Source: Paludibacteraceae bacterium (GTDB taxonomy: Bacteria; Bacteroidota; Bacteroidia; Bacteroidales; Paludibacteraceae). Taken from it: DNA of 32,060 nt. Of this stretch, positions 23,573 through 32,059 are shown in pieces; the first letter of the stretch is position 1; each line of letters begins with the position of its first letter. A program made the position numbers and the translations under genes. The notes under the pieces are model-generated. The model had not been told where the DNA came from. It did no database searches and saw only the letters and a list, made by a program, of their open reading frames with translations. The stretch lies in the NCBI GenBank assembly GCA_017649925.1, contig JAGCFX010000086.1, positions 1-32,060 of the forward strand, given 5' to 3'.

Positions 23573-26539
23573 ATGAAAACGGCTCTAAAAATTATCGGTT
23601 GGACGCTGTTGGGGATTGTCTTGACAGTTATTATCACTGTGTTGATAGCGATATACGTTGTCTTCACGCCCGAACGTCTGACTCCTGTTGCCCGCCAAGC
23701 CGCAGCGAAGTTCATCACTTGCGAGCATGAGATTGGAGAAGTCGATCTGACCTTCTTCTCCACTTTCCCTCGCTTCGGTCTGCGCGCGGACGGGTTGTTA
23801 CTCATCAATCCCAAGGAAGGTGCACAAAGCGATACTGTTGTGGAAGCCAAACATCTGACGGCGACGGTCGATGTGATGGAGTTTCTGAACAACAATAACC
23901 TGCATGTGCACGAGGCTATACTGGACGGTGCGCGCGTCAATTTCTACATCGCACAGGACGGGACAACCAACCTGACGGATGTCTTTGTCTCCTCTCCGGA
24001 CACGGTGCAGGAAGAAGACACCACTGCCTTCAAACTGCCGTTTGATGCGTTGCAGGTGGACGGATTGCGTATTCTGGCCAAACAAATCACGTTTGTGGAC
24101 GACAAGGATACCATCAATGCCTCGCTGGGCGAAACCGAACTGAGCGCGAAAGCGGAGAGTTGGGATGACATGCTCGTGACTTTGGATGCCCAAAATGTGT
24201 GCGCGAGTCTCAAGGGAGAGACCTATGCGGACAATCTGCATGTCGAAATGATTGCACCGATGGCGATGAACCTCGATTCCATGCATTTTGCTTTTGACGG
24301 CGCACGACTGGCTGTCAATGACTTCGGTATTCGTTTGGAAGGAGAAGTGACGCTGGGCGATGACATCGACTTGGACGCTCGGCTCGAAACCGGCAAATGG
24401 AAGATTGAACCGCTCTTGGCGCTGGTGCCGGAGAAGTTCACCAAAGCCATCAAAGACTTCAACCTCAGCGGCGACATCGAACTGGACGCAACTGCCAAAG
24501 GACAAATCGGCGAGAACAAAATGCCGGTAGTGACGCTGCATAAACTGAATGCCAACGTGTGGAAGTCCAAACTCGAGGCAAAAGGTGTTATCAGCGATAT
24601 TGAATCCGACATGCTGCTCGACTTGCATCTCGCACTCAATGCCAATATTCCGGATTTCAAAGGCTTCTTGCCGAAGAACATGAAGATCGACGGTCGTACG
24701 AAAGGAAAGGCGGACGCCAAACTGCGCCTGAGTCACATCACCAACATGCAACTGCACAAGGGTAAGATTGCTGCAGACCTCGACCTCACGGATATTCATT
24801 TCGCAATGGATAGCATGACGGCTGACCTGCCGAAGACGCACGCCAAGATACAAATCCCGAATGCCCAACCTTCCAAACCGAAAGTGAACTGGGCACGCAT
24901 AGATTTGGAGACCGATCAGATAGACTTCGAGATGGCTACGCCGCTCAAGACGGCTCTAAAGGCATCGGCTATACAATTAGAAGCAGGAAACGTGCTCTCC
25001 AAAGATCCGGTTATCTATGCGGCTGTTGGTTTGCAAACCGACAAACCGCTGGTGGTGGAGATGGACTCCATGGGCGGAACGGTGGATGCTCCGAAACTGA
25101 AAGCGTACGTGGAGTATAACACCAAGAAAGACGGAGACCTCCAGCTCGCGCAAGCCGAGATTGCATGTAATGCCCTCAAAGGTTTCTTCAAAGATATCAA
25201 CGCAGACCTGAAGGCAACGGAGTTGTCGGCTTCGATGAGTGGCGGCAAGAAAGCTTCTGCAAAACTGAAGACGCAGGCTCTCAAAGCCAATATGGGTGCA
25301 GAACTGAATGCCAAGACAGACAACCTGGCGCTCGAAGTAGGCGCGCAGTACAATCCGAAAGGAGAAAACGCGTTGCTGCAATGGAATCCACTACTCAAGA
25401 TCAACCTCAAGAACGGTGAACTGCAGATGCCTGAGCGTTTGCCGGAAACCGTTTATATCCCGTCGATAGAGTTCCGGTACTCCAACCAGGAGATGGATAT
25501 TGCCAACTCGCGTATTGAAGTCGGTAACTCGGACCTCAGCCTCAAAGGTAATGTCCGTAATATCGGCCGTTGGTTCAAACACGAGGATATTCTCCGCGGT
25601 AAACTGGAAGTCGTTTCCGAGCACTGCGATGCCAACCAGTTGATGGCTTGGTTCAGCGCAGACGAAGGAAGTGAAGAGAAGCCGACGGAGCAGAAACAGG
25701 AGGAGAAACCCGCCGAAAGCGCAGAGAGCGGACCGTTCCTTGTGCCTACGGACGTGGACCTCGCGCTGAATACCCATCTGCAAGAAGTGGAGTTCCTCAA
25801 CCAGGTGGCTACAAACCTCAAAGGTGGTATCTATATCAAAGACGGAACGGTTATTCTTGACGAAGTCGGTTTCGTTTGCCGTGCAGCCAAACTGCAGTTG
25901 ACGGCAATGTACCGCACGCCGCGCCGCAACCACCTCTACCTCGGATTGGACTATCATATGATTGATGTCGATATAGACGAACTGATGTCCATGATTCCTA
26001 ATCTGGAGCAGATGGTACCGATGCTCAGTTCCTTCAAGGGTGCGGCGCAGTTCCATTTGGCGGCAGAGACCTATCTCAACAGCCAGTATCAACCCAAACT
26101 GAGTACGCTTCGTGGAGCAGCTTCACTGACAGCGAAAGATCTTGTGGTGCTGGATGGCGAGACCTTCGACGAGATAGCCAAACTGCTGATGTTCAAGAAG
26201 AAGACGGAGAATAAGATCGATTCCATCAATGCAGAAATAACGGTTTATAAGAATGAGATTGACGTCTATCCGCTCTGCGTACAGATGGATAACTACATGG
26301 TGGCTCTTGGCGGACGCCATAACACCGACCTCAGTTTCAACTATGATATCAACGTTCTCAGCCCTATTTATCTGGGCGTGAATGTCAGCGGTACGATGGA
26401 TGACTTGCATATCAAACTCGCCAAGTGTAAGTTTGCGCAAGATTTCAAACCGCATTGGTATCAGAAAGCGGACAACCAGTCCCGTGAACTGCGTGAACGA
26501 ATCAAACAATCAATGGAGAAAAACGTACGAATACAATGA
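23573..26539 (+). CDS. AsmA-like envelope protein
   Basis: The 988-residue protein begins with one N-terminal transmembrane anchor (WTLLGIVLTVIITVLIAIYVVF) and continues with long beta-rich repeats typical of the AsmA/TamB/YhdP superfamily: FSTFPRFGLRADGLLL near the start and the C-terminal LSFNYDINVLSPIYLGVNVSGTMDD block that matches the AsmA C-terminal region. Family members form periplasm-spanning grooves implicated in phospholipid transport and outer-membrane homeostasis; transport here is inferred. A low-complexity EEKPTEQKQEEKPAES linker sits near residue 705. I chose ATG 23573, directly before the hydrophobic anchor; the frame extends 13 codons upstream into the lipoprotein gene. The stop overlaps the next start (ATGA). 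Confidence 0.9.
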   Translation: MKTALKIIGWTLLGIVLTVIITVLIAIYVVFTPERLTPVARQAAAKFITCEHEIGEVDLTFFSTFPRFGLRADGLLLINPKEGAQSDTVVEAKHLTATVDVMEFLNNNNLHVHEAILDGARVNFYIAQDGTTNLTDVFVSSPDTVQEEDTTAFKLPFDALQVDGLRILAKQITFVDDKDTINASLGETELSAKAESWDDMLVTLDAQNVCASLKGETYADNLHVEMIAPMAMNLDSMHFAFDGARLAVNDFGIRLEGEVTLGDDIDLDARLETGKWKIEPLLALVPEKFTKAIKDFNLSGDIELDATAKGQIGENKMPVVTLHKLNANVWKSKLEAKGVISDIESDMLLDLHLALNANIPDFKGFLPKNMKIDGRTKGKADAKLRLSHITNMQLHKGKIAADLDLTDIHFAMDSMTADLPKTHAKIQIPNAQPSKPKVNWARIDLETDQIDFEMATPLKTALKASAIQLEAGNVLSKDPVIYAAVGLQTDKPLVVEMDSMGGTVDAPKLKAYVEYNTKKDGDLQLAQAEIACNALKGFFKDINADLKATELSASMSGGKKASAKLKTQALKANMGAELNAKTDNLALEVGAQYNPKGENALLQWNPLLKINLKNGELQMPERLPETVYIPSIEFRYSNQEMDIANSRIEVGNSDLSLKGNVRNIGRWFKHEDILRGKLEVVSEHCDANQLMAWFSADEGSEEKPTEQKQEEKPAESAESGPFLVPTDVDLALNTHLQEVEFLNQVATNLKGGIYIKDGTVILDEVGFVCRAAKLQLTAMYRTPRRNHLYLGLDYHMIDVDIDELMSMIPNLEQMVPMLSSFKGAAQFHLAAETYLNSQYQPKLSTLRGAASLTAKDLVVLDGETFDEIAKLLMFKKKTENKIDSINAEITVYKNEIDVYPLCVQMDNYMVALGGRHNTDLSFNYDINVLSPIYLGVNVSGTMDDLHIKLAKCKFAQDFKPHWYQKADNQSRELRERIKQSMEKNVRIQ

Positions 26540-28638
26540 AAAAAGGATTTATTTTTGGATTAATGGCCATGACCATGCTGGCATGTACAAACAAAACGGG
26601 GGACAACCCGTTGCTGAACCAACCGGAGACGCCGTTCGGTGTTCCCGCGTTTGACCAAATCAAGTTAGAGCACTATCTTCCGGCTTTCGAGGCAGCCATC
26701 GCTGAGCAGAAAGAGGAAGTGGAGGCTATAGTCAATAACGAAGCCGAACCGACTTTCGAGAATACCATCGTGGCGCTCGACCGTACCGGTTTGCTTCTTG
26801 ACCGCGTTGTAGGTGTATTCTTCAACGTTCTCGAGGCGGATGGTAACGATGATATGAATGAGATTGCCGAGAAAGTGAGCCCGATGCTCAGCGAACTGAG
26901 TGACGGCATCATCCTCAACGACAAACTCTTCCGGCGCGTTAAATCCGTTTACGACCAACGCGAGCAACTCGGTCTTAACCCCGAGCAGATGCGTCTGGTG
27001 ACGGAGACTTACAAGTCGTTTGCCGACAATGGTGCCAACCTGCCGGAGGATAAGAAAGAGCGCCTCAAAGTTATCAACCAGGAACTTGGTCTGCTCTCTC
27101 TCCAGTTCGGAAACAACGTAGTGGCAGAGACCAATGCTTGCCAACGCTTTATCAAAGACGAGGCGCAACTCAAAGGTCTGCCCGAGAGTGCCAAAGCCGC
27201 TGCTGCAGAAGAAGCGGAAGCTGCCGGTCATCCGGGAGAATGGCTCTTCACGCCCAAACGCACATCCTTCACACCGGTCCTCCAGTACTGCGAGAATCGC
27301 GAGCTGCGCAAACAGCTGCTGATGGACTATACCACGCGTGCTAACCACGACAACGATCATGACAACAAAGCAGTCATCATTCGTGAAATGGAACTGCGCA
27401 TCGAGAAAGCCCAACTCTTCGGTTATGACAATCCCGCTGACTATATCCTGGCTGACTGCATGGCGAAAAACCATCAGACGGTGGATGCTTTCCTGCAATC
27501 CGTATGGAAACCGTCTCTCGCGGCTGCCAAACGCGAAGCAGCTGCCCTGCAGGAGTTGTTAGAGCAAGACTTCCCCGGAGAGAAGCTCCAGCCTTGGGAC
27601 TGGTGGTTCTATGCCGAGAAACTGCGCAAAGCCAAATACGCTTTGGATGAAGAGGAAATCAAGCCGTATTTTGAACTCGATAACGTTCGCAAGGGCGCTT
27701 TCGGCGTGGCTAACAAACTCTACGGCCTGCAATTTGAGAAACTGGAGAACATGCCTGTCTATAACCCCGATGTAGAGGTCTTTAAAGTGACCGAAGCAGA
27801 CGGCTCGCTGGTAGGCATTCTCTACACCGACTATTTCCCTCGCGCAGGCAAACGCCCGGGCGCATGGATGAACCAGATCCTGCCGCAGTATATCGATGCT
27901 GAGGGCGTGGATCATCGTCCGGTTATCATCAATGTAGGTAACTTCAATAAGCCAACGGCGGGCAACCCGTCTCTCCTCTCTATGGATGACGTAGAGACGC
28001 TGTTCCATGAGTTCGGACATGCATTGCACGGACTGCTCTCCAAAGCGCATTACAAGAGCCTCAGCGGAACGAATACGCCGCGTGACTTCGTGGAACTGCC
28101 TTCGCAATTCATGGAGAACTACGCTTACGAACCCGAGGTACTCAAGACCTACGCGTTCCATTATCAGACGGGTGAAGTGATCCCGGATAGTCTGATCGCC
28201 AAGATCAATGCTGCCGGTAAGTTCAACCAAGGCTTTGTCACCACCGAATTGCTCTCCGCCTCTATCCTCGACATGGATTTCCATGAGTTGACCACTGCCG
28301 AGGGACTGGATGTCAATTCGTTTGAGGCAGCGAGTCTGGAGAAGATGGGAATGATTGATGAGATCATCGTGCGTTATCGCCCGACTTTCTACAATCATAT
28401 CTTTACCACGGGCTATGAGGCAGGTTACTACAGCTACACATGGGCTGCTGTGCTTGACGCAGATGCTTTTGCTGCCTTCAAAGAGACAGGTAACCTGTTT
28501 GACGAAGCGACGGCCAAGCGTTTCCGTCACTTGTTGGAGCAGGGCGGTACGCGTGACGCGCAAGAGTTGTATCTGGAGTTCCGCGGAAAAGAAGCGGACC
28601 CAAAGAACCTTCTCCGTCGCAAAGGATTTATTGAATGA
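26536..28638 (+). CDS. M3-family zinc metallopeptidase lipoprotein (peptidyl-dipeptidase Dcp-like)
   Basis: The 700-residue protein has a lipoprotein signal (KKGFIFGLMAMTMLAC, Cys17) and the M3/thimet-oligopeptidase fold. The zinc motif HEFGHALHG is near residue 490, and FVELPSQFMENYAYE downstream supplies the third zinc-ligand Glu. The substrate-lining YYSYTWAAVLDADAF block and C-terminal GGTRDAQELYLEFRG are also typical. It likely trims short peptides in the periplasm or at the inner face of the outer membrane. The exported lipid-anchored form is common in Bacteroidales, whereas E. coli Dcp is cytosolic. Translationally coupled to both neighbours through ATGA overlaps. Confidence 0.95.
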   Translation: MKKGFIFGLMAMTMLACTNKTGDNPLLNQPETPFGVPAFDQIKLEHYLPAFEAAIAEQKEEVEAIVNNEAEPTFENTIVALDRTGLLLDRVVGVFFNVLEADGNDDMNEIAEKVSPMLSELSDGIILNDKLFRRVKSVYDQREQLGLNPEQMRLVTETYKSFADNGANLPEDKKERLKVINQELGLLSLQFGNNVVAETNACQRFIKDEAQLKGLPESAKAAAAEEAEAAGHPGEWLFTPKRTSFTPVLQYCENRELRKQLLMDYTTRANHDNDHDNKAVIIREMELRIEKAQLFGYDNPADYILADCMAKNHQTVDAFLQSVWKPSLAAAKREAAALQELLEQDFPGEKLQPWDWWFYAEKLRKAKYALDEEEIKPYFELDNVRKGAFGVANKLYGLQFEKLENMPVYNPDVEVFKVTEADGSLVGILYTDYFPRAGKRPGAWMNQILPQYIDAEGVDHRPVIINVGNFNKPTAGNPSLLSMDDVETLFHEFGHALHGLLSKAHYKSLSGTNTPRDFVELPSQFMENYAYEPEVLKTYAFHYQTGEVIPDSLIAKINAAGKFNQGFVTTELLSASILDMDFHELTTAEGLDVNSFEAASLEKMGMIDEIIVRYRPTFYNHIFTTGYEAGYYSYTWAAVLDADAFAAFKETGNLFDEATAKRFRHLLEQGGTRDAQELYLEFRGKEADPKNLLRRKGFIE

Positions 28639-29156
28639 AACGCCACACGCAAGTGATATTATACCACCTTTTGCCGGTAGTCTTTTGGCTGCTGGCAATT
28701 GGCGGTTCGCTTGTGCCGCTGATCTTACGGTCCGGAGAAGCCGGTTTCGCTGTTCACTATCTGTGGAGTTACCTTGTTGCTGCGATAGTCATGCTCTGTT
28801 TTCTTGTTGTCGGGCGCGTGCGGAGACATGAGAGTTCGGTGGAGCAGTGTTTTCTTGTGGCTATATTGCTGAGCATCGCTTCTTTTTGGCTACCCTCGGT
28901 ACTGTTTGTCATCCTTCCTGTCTGGATATACCTTATCTACCGCAATATCTTCGACCTCCGCTCGTTCGTGGCTACACTTCTCGGCTTTGCGCTGGTGGCG
29001 GTTTGGGTAGTTCTTTTCATCTACCTCGGCTGGCTTTCTAACCCTTGGGCACAGTTCTTTGCAAAAGAAAGCGCCTACGGATGGATTCCCGTCGGCGCTA
29101 TCTTCATTGCTTGGTTCGCCTCTACCATTGCACGACAAAACCTGCGTGTACGTTGA
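28635..29156 (+). CDS. Hypothetical membrane protein
   Basis: The 173-residue protein has about five hydrophobic helices (LLPVVFWLLAIGG, YLVAAIVMLCFLVVG, FLVAILLSIASFWLPSVLF, FVATLLGFALVAVWVVLFIYL, WIPVGAIFIAWFAS) and a basic C-terminus. I recognise no family motif. The ATGA overlap with the M3 peptidase gene argues that it is translated. Its final 35 bases overlap the convergent TonB receptor gene. Confidence 0.75.
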   Translation: MKRHTQVILYHLLPVVFWLLAIGGSLVPLILRSGEAGFAVHYLWSYLVAAIVMLCFLVVGRVRRHESSVEQCFLVAILLSIASFWLPSVLFVILPVWIYLIYRNIFDLRSFVATLLGFALVAVWVVLFIYLGWLSNPWAQFFAKESAYGWIPVGAIFIAWFASTIARQNLRVR

Positions 29157-31431
29157 TGCCCGCTTGCGCGTAGTACCATACGCAGCGGCTTCCGTCCAGA
29201 AAACGACTGGCTTCGGCACCGCCGTTGCTCGCATATTTGGCGTTGAAGATATTATTCAACTGGCATAGCAGTCTCACGTCCGGAACTCCTTTCCGCGTAG
29301 AAAACCATTTTTTCATCGGCAGGTCATATTGCAGGTTGACGTTCGTCGTGGTATAGGCCCGTAGCATAGCCGCTACATCCTGGGTGTTGTCCAAGAACTG
29401 CCGACTGACTACATTCGTTTGAATGGACCCCATAAAACCGGCATATTCGAATGTAAAGAGACTCATCGCGGTGATGGTAGGCGAGAAAGCGATCGTCACC
29501 GTTCCTTCGATGCTATCCAGCCCTACCCAATTCCAGTCGTTCTGGTTATCATATACGTCGATATACTGCTTGTAGTTCAGCAGTTTGTTGCGGCTGACAA
29601 CGATGTTCCCTTCCCATCTAAACCAGTCGGTTATACGCACGCCAGCCATCAGTTCGGCACCCATACGGTAGGAATCCTTGACGTTGGTCGTCTTCATCGC
29701 TCCCACATCGTTGTATTCGCCGGTCAGCACTAATTGGTTGTCATAATCCATGAAATAGAGGTTCAGACCTATATTAAAACGCGTGTGCGTGTACGCATAG
29801 CCTAACTCATAGTCATACAGCGTCTCTGCCTTCGGCATGTTGGTCCATGTCTGCGTCAAGGGGTCCCATCGCGCGTTCTCTTTGTAGTTGTTTCGGCTTG
29901 GGTCGCGGTTAGCGATCGCGAACGAAGCGGATAGCAGATGCCCGCCGTTCTGGTACGTCAAACCCGCTTTCGGATTGAAGAAATGATAGTCGGCTACCAG
30001 CGGCAGATCTTCCATATTCTCGTCATTGATACCATCGCGGCTATAGCGGATATAGCGGTATTGCAGGTCGCCGTAAACGGCTAATTTCTCTTGCGGCTTG
30101 TTGATGATGCGCCAGTTGGCTTTCGCGTAGGAGTTGACGTCTATCTTGTTCGCGGAGTTGCGGTAGTATTCATAGTGAACAGGCAGCGGCTGTAAGGTCG
30201 GTTTAGCCAAATAGTCCAGAATACCCCAGTGGTACCCGATATAGTTATTGCCCGCTACGCCCAATTGCACATCCGCTACCTCCGACAGATACTTACCCGA
30301 CACCAGAAAACCCACATAATGGTTATTCAGATGCTTCATGTATAGACCGTAACTCTTGTCTTTCGGGCTGCTGACCATGCTCGGGTCGGTCAATCCCCAA
30401 TAGCTGTATTTCTTCTTCTTGTATTGCTCGTAATACCCGCTGCCGTGCGTGTAATGGGCTGTCGCCGTCAGACTCCATTGAGGCGTAAAACGATGGTTGA
30501 TGGTCAACTGTCCGTGCTGCTGGGCATAGTTATCCGTCTGGTTCGGGTAATAAACCGTTGAGTCCGAACCGTCGGATGCCGGCACCGTATATTCGCCCGC
30601 AGGGTTATAGCGTCTGTCCGCACCGTTACGGCCGTAGGCCACATCGTAACTCACACCTTCCCAACCCATGCCGGTCTTCTCCGCTCCGCCGAAAGCGCGG
30701 AGTATCACATGCGTCTTGCTGCCGTACCAACCGATATCGCCGTAGTAACTGTATAAATCGCTTTTAGTGCGGTAGAGGAAGCCGTCGGAGTTGACTTTCG
30801 TAAAACGCGCGTTGAGCATCCATCGGTTGGCAATAGCGGCGTGCGCACTTACCATCTCGCGGAACGTGTTGTACATACCGCCGTTGAATGCCAGTTTGAT
30901 ATGACTCGTGCTGTCCAGCATGTTCGTCTGCATGTTCAGACCCGCACCGAAAGCCGAACCGCTGGTACTCGTCCCCACGCCGCGCTGAACGTCCATCTGC
31001 GATATAGAGGATGTCATGTCTGTCATGTTCACCCAAAAGACCGTTTGGCTCTCCTGATCGTTCAGTTGCACCTCGTTGACCGTCATGTTGATTCGCGTAT
31101 GGTCCGTACCGCGCACGCGGAAATACGTGTAACCAATACCCAGACCGTCATCACTCGTCACCTGCAAACCCGGAGTCGTGCTCAATAGGTACGGTAAGTT
31201 CTGACCCGTATTGGTGCGGTTCAACTCGTCGTTCTTGATGATGGCGGTGGAGAGCGTCGTCTGTTGTACGCGTTTGACACTCACCTCTATGTCCTCCATC
31301 TGATGCATCAGGATAGTCAGGGTGTCCTCATTCGTCTGCGCAAAGGCAGGCATTACAATAAGGCTTGCTGCTACGCAGCATGCCATCCGATAAACGATAA
31401 ACGATAAACGATAAACTTTACAATGTTTCAT
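29122..31431 (-). CDS. TonB-dependent outer-membrane receptor
   Basis: Residues 1-26 (from ATG at 31431) form an odd signal peptide (see findings), ending PAFAQ. A plug domain follows: TAIIKNDELNRTNTGQNLPYLL, TPGLQVTSDDGLG, YFRVRGTDHTRINMTVNEV, QRGVGTSTSGSAFGAGLNM. A large 22-strand-type barrel follows, ending in HAGFVVQW with terminal aromatic. There is no CarboxypepD-like N-terminal extension and no SusD partner next door, so this is not a SusC glycan system. It resembles siderophore, haem or cobalamin-type receptors, but the ligand is undetermined. ATG 31446 is an alternative start; AAAGGA lies just before 31431. Confidence 0.92.
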   Translation of the reverse strand: MKHCKVYRLSFIVYRMACCVAASLIVMPAFAQTNEDTLTILMHQMEDIEVSVKRVQQTTLSTAIIKNDELNRTNTGQNLPYLLSTTPGLQVTSDDGLGIGYTYFRVRGTDHTRINMTVNEVQLNDQESQTVFWVNMTDMTSSISQMDVQRGVGTSTSGSAFGAGLNMQTNMLDSTSHIKLAFNGGMYNTFREMVSAHAAIANRWMLNARFTKVNSDGFLYRTKSDLYSYYGDIGWYGSKTHVILRAFGGAEKTGMGWEGVSYDVAYGRNGADRRYNPAGEYTVPASDGSDSTVYYPNQTDNYAQQHGQLTINHRFTPQWSLTATAHYTHGSGYYEQYKKKKYSYWGLTDPSMVSSPKDKSYGLYMKHLNNHYVGFLVSGKYLSEVADVQLGVAGNNYIGYHWGILDYLAKPTLQPLPVHYEYYRNSANKIDVNSYAKANWRIINKPQEKLAVYGDLQYRYIRYSRDGINDENMEDLPLVADYHFFNPKAGLTYQNGGHLLSASFAIANRDPSRNNYKENARWDPLTQTWTNMPKAETLYDYELGYAYTHTRFNIGLNLYFMDYDNQLVLTGEYNDVGAMKTTNVKDSYRMGAELMAGVRITDWFRWEGNIVVSRNKLLNYKQYIDVYDNQNDWNWVGLDSIEGTVTIAFSPTITAMSLFTFEYAGFMGSIQTNVVSRQFLDNTQDVAAMLRAYTTTNVNLQYDLPMKKWFSTRKGVPDVRLLCQLNNIFNAKYASNGGAEASRFLDGSRCVWYYAQAGINVHAGFVVQW
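31389..31416. repeat. Four perfect 7-bp repeats (GATAAAC) in the TonB receptor signal peptide
   Basis: GATAAAC occurs four times in tandem on the plus strand. In the receptor frame it encodes VYRLSFIVYR, the N-region of the signal peptide. Confidence 0.9.
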
Positions 31432-31509
31432 TTCCTTTAACAGCATTATCTGTTCAAGTTCGATGGGTATAATCTCAGCCTTTCAGCACCCCTCTAACGA
31501 ATTTGCGTG

Positions 31510-31540
31510 CAAAGGTACTGCTTTTTTTTGACATGTGCAA
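31510..31540 (-). promoter_or_regulatory. Bacteroidota promoter of the TonB receptor gene
   Basis: The minus strand has TTGC at 31540-31537, 19 bases, then TACCTTTG at 31517-31510. The leader to the start codon is about 70 nt. Confidence 0.8.
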
Positions 31541-31574
31541 GTTTATTTCAATTTTTATAAAAAACGACGAAAAG

Positions 31575-31599
31575 TGTATATATACATAGTATATATACA
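31575..31599. repeat. 11-bp perfect inverted repeat upstream of the TonB receptor
   Basis: TGTATATATAC and GTATATATACA flank ATA. It lies about 35 bases upstream of the receptor -33 box, a position suited to an activator or repressor site, or it may be only an AT-rich cruciform-prone element. Confidence 0.7.
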
Positions 31600-31620
31600 G
31601 GAGAAGCGAGGTTTGTGCAA

Positions 31621-31747
31621 AAAAGGACCAAGTATCCTATGGACATCCTGTGGATATATTATGGGTATCTTGTGGTTCAGTCTCGATAACGGCTCGATAT
31701 TGACTCGATAATGGCTCGTAAACGGGTCGAAGATGGCTCAGTAGCGA
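31621..31747 (+). repeat. Shared 14-mer and 11-bp-periodic array
   Basis: AAAAGGACCAAGTA (31621-31634) also occurs exactly at 4244-4257. It runs into 11-bp-spaced units: TATCCTATGGA, CATCCTGTGGA, TATATTATGGG and TATCTTGTGGT (31633-31676), then CTCGATAACGG, CTCGATATTGA, CTCGATAATGG, CTCGTAAACGG, GTCGAAGATGG and CTCAGTAGCGA (31682-31747). Confidence 0.8.
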
Positions 31748-31759
31748 GCTGAAAATGCG

Positions 31760-31853
31760 ATGAGACTGTGAGACTCTGATACTCTTGCTATAACGCTCGC
31801 AAAGTCAGCCAGTTATGCGCAGAAAAGAATCCCAAAGAGTCTCAGAGTCTCAT
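31760..31853. repeat. 18-bp inverted repeat pair
   Basis: ATGAGACTGTGAGACTCT (31760-31777) and AGAGTCTCAGAGTCTCAT (31836-31853) are reverse complements at 17 of 18 positions, separated by 58 bases. Each arm is itself a near-repeat of GAGACT. Confidence 0.75.
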
Positions 31854-31981
31854 TTGTATTATGCAAAGGTTGTTCCCTTTTATGCACAAAAAGGAATAAG
31901 TCTAGCTCAAAAAGGGAACAAGTGAAACGAACTATGTTAAAAAATATAAAAAAGTGATCTTTTAAATACCAAAATGGAGGA

Positions 31982-32059
31982 TTAAGGTTTCTGTGAAACA
32001 AAACCATCGACATAATCTGTGTCGTTTTTGACGACAGCAAAGCATTGTCTGATGACCTT
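31982..32059 (-). CDS. C-terminal end of a gene entering from the right (partial)
   Basis: A minus-strand frame is open from the window edge for 25 codons and stops at 31984-31982. The peptide ends VIRQCFAVVKNDTDYVDGF then VSQKP. The composition looks protein-like, and the sequence faintly recalls C-termini of IS110-type transposases, but 25 residues are too few to assign a family. Confidence 0.4.
   Translation of the reverse strand, partial: KVIRQCFAVVKNDTDYVDGFVSQKP

Larger units (their letters stand above)
31447..31981. other. Gene-free, repeat-rich intergenic region
   Basis: No credible gene is present. The region holds the receptor promoter (31510-31540), an 11-bp perfect inverted repeat (31575-31599), the 14-mer shared with 4244-4257, an 11-bp-periodic array (31633-31747), an 18-bp inverted repeat pair (31760-31777 and 31836-31853), and two degenerate AAAAAGG-x-AAGT copies at 31888 and 31909. 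Confidence 0.7.

Noticed and set aside
23798-24868. 356-residue open frame antisense to the AsmA-like gene
   Set aside because: It is a shadow frame of a strongly supported gene with no ribosome-binding site, and its composition is rich in Arg, His and Cys.
27559-28698. 379-residue open frame antisense to the M3 peptidase
   Set aside because: It covers the conserved zinc motif on the other strand, a mirror of codon usage rather than a gene.
29122-31431. SusC-type glycan uptake system
   Set aside because: The receptor lacks the CarboxypepD-like N-terminal domain and there is no SusD lipoprotein next to it.
31813-32040. 75-residue minus-strand frame near the right end
   Set aside because: It is AT-rich low-complexity sequence that overlaps, in another frame, the more convincing 25-codon gene end and the inverted repeats.
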